Positions 56,964-64,000 of a DNA stretch of 64,000 nucleotides are shown one piece after another (position 1 is the first letter of the stretch; every line of letters begins with the position of its first letter). The stretch comes from Gnetum montanum. Lineage: Eukaryota > Streptophyta > Gnetopsida > Gnetales > Gnetaceae. The position numbers were made by a program, and so were the translations under genes. Where the stretch lies: positions 89,083 to 153,082 of the forward strand of contig MNCI01025571.1 of assembly GCA_015680685.1 (NCBI GenBank), read 5' to 3'. The notes beneath the pieces were generated by a model. The model saw only the letters and a list, made by a program, of their open reading frames with translations. It was not told where the DNA came from and made no database searches.

Positions 56964-56999
56964 TAACCCCTTGACTAATTAAAAACTCATCCTCAAGTG

Positions 57000-57849
57000 A
57001 ACAAAAATAGAATCGAGTTGTTTACAAAATTTGGGATCATGAAATTGACAACTGATTGATTAACAGTACTAAAAAAATCTGTGTTACACTACAAGCTATT
57101 TTAGTGCTTATAATAAGAATAATCAAATTTGGATACCATACAAAAGTTAACAACTACTGGCTGTACAAGATTGACTAGGAATTTCTTGCTCAGAGCCACA
57201 CATGCCCTTGTAGAAAAGACTATAACCTTACTTGGCCTCACTATTATATTGAGATGATAAGCTATAAAATTAAATAGGCATGCTCTACTTTAGTGAAAAT
57301 GTTGTATTCCTTATGGTCCACTCCATAGCATCGCTGAGTGCATTTATTCTTGATCACTACATCTACCTAGTTGAAGACTTCTACCAACTTTGCTCTAATG
57401 TTAGGTAATCTGAGGGCTTCAAAAATGGCCTCTACACATTAGAAGATGGTAGATCTTCCATAGGTACCATTCCCCACTAGTGGAAATGGTGGACCATATT
57501 GGAGACCCTTGCAACTATGTTCATACCTATTTTGGTACCAACTCTAGAAAGGATTCAAAATTTACTTCCTAGAGAACTTTGCTTTGAACTATTTCTAGGT
57601 AAGCCTTTGTAAGAGTGACCTCCACGTTTAGCCTAGGTCTTGGAACATCATCTTGCCTAGACTACCTTGTTTTCATAATGGAAATCTAGTAGATGATTCC
57701 ACCATAGGCTCTTCTCATAAGGATCTCATGGCATGATTTACTTCAATAGTTTGCTCTTGTTGTTACAATTGTTGTTGTTGCTGCTGTCTTCCTTCCCTTG
57801 ACCTTTTCTTCCTAGGCTGTGATGGCCCCCTTGCTTATTTTGGTGCCAT
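57000..57849 (-). pseudogene. Ath-6 ORF3, truncated
   Basis: Starts M-A-P-K with a stop, then A-R-G-P-S-Q-P-R-K-K-R and a glutamine run (CAA/CAG repeats, 57740-57790). The block V-R-P-S-K-V-I-V-F-S-T near 57210-57260 matches Ath-2 ORF3. The coiled-coil half is missing, and the frame runs into the polypurine tract and 3' LTR, so it is an internal deletion. Confidence 0.6.
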
Positions 57850-58137
57850 TTGCAAACACATAGATGATTCTGGCTCAATTATTTTGATTTCATCTCTTAG
57901 GCTTAAATACATTCCAATTGCTCTTTTGGATTAGTAATGGTGGAAGATTTAGCTATTGATGCTTTCAAGTGATTACAGATGCACAAAATATTTTTAAAAT
58001 AGGTTGCAAAGATAATTAGTTTGGTGGTATTACTGGTATTTTCTTCCTTTATTATTATTTTAATACCTAATTTGTGGAGTGTTAGCAAAATTTGTTGGTT
58101 AAATTTGGTGTTGATGCTTTCATGACATAGAGCATAC
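57850..58137 (-). other. Putative leader intron of Ath-6 ORF3
   Basis: The minus-strand donor CTCAAAG|GTATGCTCT lies at 58138/58137, and GTTTGCAA precedes the ATG (a G-to-A change from CAG). The length of 288 nt is close to the 299 and 303 nt in Ath-1 and Ath-2. Confidence 0.45.
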
Positions 58138-58269
58138 CTTTGAGATCTTACAAGTTAAGAATGGATTAAATTAGGTATGTTGAATGGAAATTATGGCTTA
58201 TAGAATATTTTGAGCTCTGAAAAATTGCAAAATATCCCTTCATGTTTGAAGCAAAACATGAAATTTTAC

Positions 58270-58370
58270 ACTAAGGATCATGTATATATATAGTTTTTTT
58301 GAGCTACATTGATGAGGATGTGTTGATGTGTTTAACCACGTCAATGAGGATGCATTAACATATCTATTTA
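58270..58370 (-). promoter_or_regulatory. Internal promoter of Ath-6 ORF3
   Basis: A TATATATA run (58282-58292) is preceded on the minus strand by CATTGATG, TTGATG, GTCAATG and GCATTAA words (58305-58358), similar to those in the Ath-6 LTR. Confidence 0.5.
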
Positions 58371-58379
58371 CACACATCT

Positions 58380-58830
58380 TAAAATAAAGAAACTAATGGA
58401 TTTTTAGAAAGTATGGAAGTAAAACAAGAACCAAATGAAAGCTAGAAATGTTTGAGGAAAAGACAAACAACAAATCATTAGTCCAATGATCAAGGATTGT
58501 AGTGGAAAGACATTTTTTAATGTTTGAAGAAGGTATGTTTCCAACATAAAGCAAAAGAAAACAAAAGGTCGGATCATGCAAATTATCAAGATTGTAGTCA
58601 AATGAACTAAGGCATATGGTAATGGAGTTTAAACTAGATGAGCCAAGAGTTATGCAAGTGGGTCCTCCCAAAAGTAGGCCAATGCCCAAAAATGCTCTTC
58701 CATAACCATATCACAAGGAGTCTATGGACACCTAGGAAATTTAGTGATGATCCAAGTTAAACATCATTTCCACATAACTACTACCCTCAAGATTACATAG
58801 TCTACAAAATTAAAAATTATCAGAATGATC
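58380..58830. other. Ath-6 post-integrase spacer
   Basis: Lies between the conserved box and the internal promoter of Ath-6. Frames of up to 98 codons on the minus strand have no recognised domain. Confidence 0.35.
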
Positions 58831-59217
58831 ATGGTATGTACTAGTGAGGCAAGAAAAAAATGGAGTTTAGAAGGGGCTTGTATAAAAATTGGGGTATGAG
58901 AATCTGGATCATTACAGTAGAAGGTCCAAGTGATTTAAGTGTTTAAGGTGATTCATGTACCATCCCATTCAGGTTTCAAACCAAGTCCATACCATTAGTA
59001 ATAGCCTCACATTGTTGGGCTTCTTCCTTCTTGTAATTGTGAAAATATTACAATCATATGGAATGATCATCACTCCAGAAGAAGAAGAAAAAGGGAAGAA
59101 GAAAGTAGTTAGATATTTTAAGAAATAAATTTTGGCCTTAAATAGAGGGGTGCCTTTAGGGTTAGGTAACATATCTTTGCAACCTTGTAACTAGTGCTTG
59201 TATCCCAAGAGATCTTC
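58830..59217 (-). other. Post-integrase region of Ath-6 with eroded conserved box
   Basis: Matches 59860-60220 over roughly 350 bp, and the equivalent parts of Ath-1 and Ath-2. The box (59152-59183) is recognisable as TTAGGTAACATATCTTTGC, with several transitions. Confidence 0.5.
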
Positions 59218-59860
59218 AAAGAGGTGCGTTTTTATTTTTACACAAAACTAGATGCCACAAGATAAATAGAAATGCTATGAATAAAGTTGTTAAGTGTGAG
59301 AGCTCATATTAAGTATTTATAATTGTTACAACATAATGACAAAGGTTCCCTAGCACCTAAGCCTTAATGAATACATGTTTACACTTAAAATTGGTCATAC
59401 TCATTCCGTAGATTGATTAATATGCATGGAAACCTAAATATTAACTAAGTACATGGAATATAAATTGCATTAAAAGTAAATTTAGACTAAGTTAAAGTGC
59501 TGCAATGAATAAGAATCAATCTTGATCTTATTGTCATTCATGGAATGTGTCCAAGTACATTGCCACCCAAATAAGATGTCATACAACTAACTTAGATCCC
59601 CATTGTGAGCACTCACTAACTATTCTCTATGACTACAAAATAAAATTGCTCTTGCCATAATGCCATGATCAACAAAATTTATGTAAGGGGATCCTTCCCA
59701 AGGCAGGCTCTTGCCATAATTCCCTTGCATAACCACTTTTATAGATGTCCATGAGCATCATAGAAGTTAAATGTAGATCATGTCTTTATTTCAAACAACA
59801 CAAAATTGCTATGGTTGGGATGTTGAACTATATTACACAAAACCAAAAGGCTCATAATTG
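59218..59860 (-). repeat. LTR-like segment of mixed origin
   Basis: 59220-59370 matches the promoter part of the Ath-5 LTR on the minus strand (TATAAATACTT, GAGCTCTCAC, TTCATAGCATTTC). About 59390-59660 resembles the middle of the Ath-6 LTR. It lies between two copies of the post-integrase region. No ends or target duplication found. Confidence 0.4.
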
Positions 59861-60880
59861 CATGTAGCAGTGAGGTAAATAATGGGATGAGAAGGGATTG
59901 CAAAGATCAGGATGAAGGTACTTGATCATGTCCACAATAGGTTCTTGTGAAAAATGTGATTAAAATGATTAACATACCTATTCGTCAAATTTTAGACCAA
60001 GTTTACACCACTAATAATGATCTCTCATTGATGTGTTCCTTCCTACCTATGACCATGAGTCCACAACCAGCCCAAAAAATAATCATCACTCTAAAAAGAG
60101 AATAAAAGAGAAGAAGAAAGAAAGGGCCTTAGTTAGAGGGAAGCCTTTAAGCATAGGTAACATGTCTTTCTAGCACCATAACTTTTTCTTGTAGCCCATT
60201 ATTGTGTCTAAGGGGTGTGCTTTGAATTTTTATTATTATTATTATTATTTTCTTTTTTTTTTGAATTTTAAATATTTTTTGAAATGGAAACCACACCATG
60301 CAAAGACATAGCTTACTTTTTATTGGTCAACAAAGGAGTGATGATATTAAGAGGAATCATAAACCACATGAAGGAAGTTAAGAAGAGAACCCAACAAGTC
60401 CCCTTGAGGTCACACCCTTTGCCATTCCCACTTGGTTGTTTTCTCTTTCTTCAAGGTAGAATGATCCTTGATGAATTTTAGATTCATGAAAGAACAAAAT
60501 TGTTTCCATGATAAAGACCTTTTATTTAGAGTACGAGAGGGATGGATGAGGTGGTCTCACTATTTTACACAATTACTTACCTAATTATTTTGATAGCATA
60601 ACACCAAAACCCAACACATAGTGTTGACTTATGCATCATGACTTGTTAATATTATTAACAAAAGCAAGAAAGAAATTTATAAACATAAAGAAAATGACTT
60701 AAGAGGAGAGCCAAGTATAAAGAAAAGGAAAATAACAAGAAATGGAAAACATATTAATAATTGGAAAATGCTAAAAGAAATGGGAAAATGATAAAAAATT
60801 GTCAACAAACGTGAAAAACACTTATTAATTATTAAACTGGGATGGAGCATCTCCCTCATGACTAATCTTATGACCACACA
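59860..60880 (-). other. Ath-7 post-integrase region
   Basis: The minus-strand sequence parallels Ath-2 35040-35950 and Ath-1 16150-16830. It includes AGTCATGAGGGAGATG near 60855, the T-rich run, ACCTCATCCATCC and the box at 60143-60174 (GCATAGGTAACATGTCTTTC on the plus strand). An (ATT)n repeat lies at 60228-60250. No frame is supported. Integrase itself was not found on the higher side. Confidence 0.55.
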
Positions 60881-60889
60881 TTTGAGACA

Positions 60890-61290
60890 TGGACCACACA
60901 ATCCCCTAGTTATACACTACCAATTTTCCATCTATCACCGTTACTAATTTAATTAATCACATGGTAGCACATTTAACATTGGTGATAGTATCGTTTGGAT
61001 CATTCAGAGATGTTTCTTTAACTAGACTTGAAGGTATTTTTGTTTAGGAGGTCCAAAGATGTTTGCTTCTTCTTCTTGATTTTCTATTTTAATTCCCAGG
61101 TCTCCATGTTTAATATTCTCTTTTAGTGTTATTGATGCATAAATTTTGAACACACGAACACCTGTGAAAACTCGTTTTAAGAGACTATCGCCTAGGGTGC
61201 CTCCCGTATGGGTACGGAAACCTGGGAATAGTCTTAGCTGGAAAGGGCCATGTGACAATAATAATAATAATAATGAAGCTTAACTATTTC
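60890..61290 (-). repeat. Segment sharing a conserved block with 24700-24765
   Basis: Minus-strand AAGACTATTCCC and CCCTAGGCGATAGTC near 61185-61245 match AAGACTATTCCC and CCCTAGACAATAGCC at 24705-24760. It is probably the same repeat family; the repeat is not identified. A 78-codon minus-strand frame overlaps it without a recognised domain. An (AAT)n run follows at 61257-61274. Confidence 0.4.
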
Positions 61291-61299
61291 AAAGTAATC

Positions 61300-62110
61300 T
61301 GGAATTAAAATGCTTATACAATTTAAACTACATCAGAAAAGGGCACATCGTTGGCAGTGGACGCAGTTACTGAATTTTAACAAGTAGATTGCACGTAAGC
61401 ATAAACTTATACTTACTACTGTGCTGCAAATGCAGACAAGAAAACTATACTTATAAGGGCAACGCAACAAAACAGAACAATGCAACAGGGACCATAGGGA
61501 GTTTCCCAATTGAAAACGGTTTACAAGTTGAAAATTGCAATATATTAGTATCTAAGGATTTGTGGATATGAAAGCGGAAAAAAAAAGGAATGCTACTACT
61601 TTGAATTATAAAACAATGAAAGTTTAAGCATTTAAAAAAAAAGGTTTAAGATTAGTGCATAAAGTGATATACGACACAATGTACCGGTAACATGTTTGGA
61701 AATGTTGAAAATATTAAATATCTGTAATTGAAATTGTCAAACGTTTTTGATATTGCTATATGTCGCTGAGATGCGAGTGTGGTTGCAGCTATTCGTCATG
61801 TTATTCGTGATCACATGCGTCTGCTGTTACCCCAACGTCTAGAGAGAAGGCCACCGTCTGCAGGTGCATTGCTATCAGATGTGTGTCGCTCACAACAATA
61901 AGAGGCAAACAGAAGAACAAAATAAAACAGCGGCTACTGATGGACATGCGCTGCCAGCCGCTACTGTTTCAAAAATAAAGATTGGCCACCAGTCCCTCCT
62001 CTTGTTGCCAATTCCTGCCCTTCTTTATAGCGGCCCTGCAGAAGAAACCCTAACCCTAAACTGTAAACTGCCTTTGCCATGTCAATCACAACGCGGTAAA
62101 ACTAAAAGAA
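61300..62110 (+). promoter_or_regulatory. CpG-retaining stretch with telo-box promoter-like motif
   Basis: Intact CpGs are frequent at 61760-62100. TTTATAG at 62024-62030 is followed at 62045-62060 by AAACCCTAACCCTAAA, a doubled telo-box, the motif found near transcription starts of plant ribosomal-protein and translation-factor genes. An ATG at 62079 is followed after 17 nt by a GT (ACGCG|GTAAAAC) that could end a very short first exon. No downstream exon was recognised, so it may be a stranded promoter or chance. Confidence 0.35.
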
Positions 62111-62163
62111 GAAAATGAGCAACAAAAAAAAAATTAAGTCTTAAGTTTTATGGTTTATGTCAA

Positions 62164-62168
62164 GATTT

Positions 62169-62199
<31 letters not shown>

Positions 62200-62218
62200 A
62201 TTTTTTTATTTTTTTGTG
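62164..62218. repeat. T-rich low-complexity tract
   Basis: Runs of TTTTTTATTTTT-type sequence. Confidence 0.9.
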
Positions 62219-62526
62219 ATATTAAACTTGTTCAAACAAAGCCCTATGCCTAGCATGGGTGAGGTTGGCCTCAACACTTAGCCCCCAAACTACAGATTGC
62301 ATGCTAGTGCAAGGACTATAAAATTTTGAATGAAAATGCAACAGATGGGAAAGCAAAAACAACATGAAACAAGAAATGCAAACTTGAAAGTAAACTATAA
62401 TGTTCTAAACATGATCAAAATAACCAGATAATTGAAAGAGATACCAACATAGGCTATCCAAACAACCATTAAAATATAAATATATAATTTATTGTTATTT
62501 TAACTAAGATCTATAGATATATATGT

Positions 62527-62556
62527 GTAATTATATATATATATATATATATGTAG
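62527..62556. repeat. (TA)n microsatellite
   Basis: Alternating TA run in an AT-rich setting, interrupted just upstream by TGTGTAAT. Confidence 0.9.
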
Positions 62557-62831
62557 ATATATGCTTAAGCTCTCATTCTCAATATTCTCACAAGGTAGCA
62601 GTAAAAGTATGCAGACTATTTTGAGCAAGTGACTTATACAAAACTTAATGAGAATGATGAGCTAAAACTCATGTTAGATCATAGTAAGCCACAACTTTCA
62701 GATTTTTCCTTGATTTTTTTTTTGTGTGTGTCTTTTTGGAAACTTAAATTTAAAAGGGGAAATGAAGGTTAGGGTGAAGATTGCTGCTGGATCCCATCAC
62801 ACTCAAGAACTTATTACACTGCCAATGAACA

Positions 62832-64000
62832 TGGTCCTCATTTTTTGTTTTGTACTGATAATGTGTTAGGACTTTCTGCAAAGTGAACTTGCCTTTCAGG
62901 AATTGGGGATTTTTCTCTTTGGGCTACGAGTATATGAACCATATCCCGAATCACTTCTTTCATTTTGTTAAAGTGTAGGAGGTCATACATCGAAATGTTG
63001 GCTTTAACTCTTTTTAAGTCCTCAATCAAATAATAATTCTTATGTTCATCTTTGGCTTCTTATTGAGATGAAACTCTTCTAAGTACAGATGGGGGGTTTG
63101 GTCGTTGTGGGGCAATTACTTGAGATGACCTGGATTGGTTGTTTGCATTGTTTTGACTAGGAACTCTTCTGTTTAGAGGTGTATAGAAATTGTTCCTAGT
63201 TTATTGTTTTGTAGCATTCATAATGTCACTAATTTTGCAGTAGCGAGTGTTGTGTGGGTTAGGATCGCTTACCATAACTTGTTCTAATGAGGAAACCTCT
63301 TCATTTTCTATCTCATGAGGTATATTAAGGACCATGATAGGGGTTTTCCCATTTTTTTGCCTTTGGGTATTGTCACCATACAATTCCATGAATTGAGGAC
63401 AAGTCTTTTTGGAATGTTGCCTCGTATTATGAAGACGATAATAATCATCATTGATTAATGCATTTGGTTTTTCTGGTTGTATAGGGTTTTTGTTATTGTT
63501 CCTCTTTAGCTCAACCACTTCATTGGAAAGTCTTTGTAGTGAAGTGAGTATTTGGGTCATTTGATCTTGGGTTTGGGTTGGTGGTTCAACAGAATTTGAT
63601 GTCCCATTTGGGTTTATGATGGATTGAATCAAGGCTTTTGATTGGTCATCATTCAAACCAGTGTTGGATGGTAAGAATGAAGAGGACATGGGCCCTTGAG
63701 AGTAATTATTTAAAGGTTGAGTTGGTTGAAAGGGAGAAATAGCTTGAGGCATAACATTAGATGTTTGAAAATTTGGTAGGAGAAGTTGATTTGATTACAT
63801 AGGGTTACTAACACTCATCATCCCAAATTGGGTTTGGATGCTGTTCATAAGGGTTATTTGCTCTAATTCCACAGGTTTTGACATTGCACTTTGTATTTCT
63901 GTTATGTTGGGATCAGATTTGATAACATAAGCGAATAATGGATCAATGGTAGAGAGATAGAAGTTGAGGATACCATCTGGTTGTGGTCGCATCTCATTTG
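62832..64000 (-). pseudogene. Gypsy gag-pol N-terminal region, comparatively well preserved, cut by the window edge
   Basis: The minus strand is open for long stretches (63795-63992, 63201-63752, 62838-63029) in an almost continuous order with a few stops. It has a gag C-terminal part, a Gln/Pro/Ser-rich linker, and a knuckle-like Y-R-L-H-N-T-R-Q-H-S-K-K-T-C-P-Q-F-M with one Cys changed to Tyr. Then follows Y-L-I-E-D-L-K-R-V-K-A-N-I-S-M-Y-D-L-L, the pre-protease motif of plant gypsy polyproteins. A TGA ends it near 62832, and no protease or RT follows at lower coordinates. The gag N terminus lies beyond the right edge. Confidence 0.7.

Noticed and set aside
62045-62060. Interstitial telomere array
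   Set aside because: Only about two telomere-like units are present; a telo-box promoter motif is the better reading.

Overview
The window looks like repeat-rich nuclear DNA of a seed plant. It is AT-rich, almost everything in it is decayed LTR retrotransposon, and the one gene-like reading frame encodes a flavanone 3-hydroxylase-type dioxygenase. The very old nested insertions, long retroelement-only stretches and heavy C-to-T/G-to-A decay suggest a large, slowly purging genome such as a gymnosperm; that is an inference. No rRNA, tRNA or CRISPR array was seen. One N is present at 14376.

Layout. (1) 1-8.3 kb: an LTR-like piece, short tandem duplications, a LINE zf-RVT fragment (+) and a LINE reverse transcriptase fragment (-). 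(2) 8.4-44.8 kb: one minus-strand Athila-like Ty3/gypsy element (called Ath-3) split by two later insertions. A Copia element (9286-23302, target duplication GGAAT/GAAAT) cut it near the integrase. A 13.2-kb Athila-like element, Ath-2 (27964-41157, target duplication CCTAC/TCTAC), cut it near the gag end. The Copia itself carries a third element, Ath-1 (14216-22028, exact TTTTC duplication). (3) 44.8-48.6 kb: remnants of two plus-strand relatives, Ath-4 and Ath-5. Ath-5 has an unfamiliar long reading frame where gag should be. (4) 48.85-52.5 kb: a CpG-retaining island holding the dioxygenase frame on the minus strand. (5) 53-61 kb: minus-strand remnants of a Tat-like element (Tat-1) and further Athila-like copies (Ath-6, Ath-7). 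(6) 61.1-62.1 kb: another CpG-retaining stretch with a telo-box promoter-like motif. (7) 62.8-64 kb: a better preserved gypsy gag on the minus strand, running off the edge.

How the parts work together. The Athila-like copies share a layout beyond LTR-gag-pol. A near-invariant 32-bp noncoding box lies after integrase. It is followed by an internal TATA promoter, a leader with a conserved splice donor and a roughly 290-300-nt intron, and a third reading frame (ORF3, 904 and 960 codons in the two fullest copies) ending in a coiled-coil region. The LTR U3 regions, and the internal promoter ahead of ORF3, carry clusters of short CpG-centred palindromes. The palindrome differs between elements but is shared by the LTR and the internal promoter of the same element. 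Aligned LTR pairs show it decaying by CpG deamination. The most interesting hypothesis here is that ORF3 products recognise their own element's palindromes, comparable in logic to VANC anti-silencing proteins of plant VANDAL transposons. The parts are visible; the functional link is inference.
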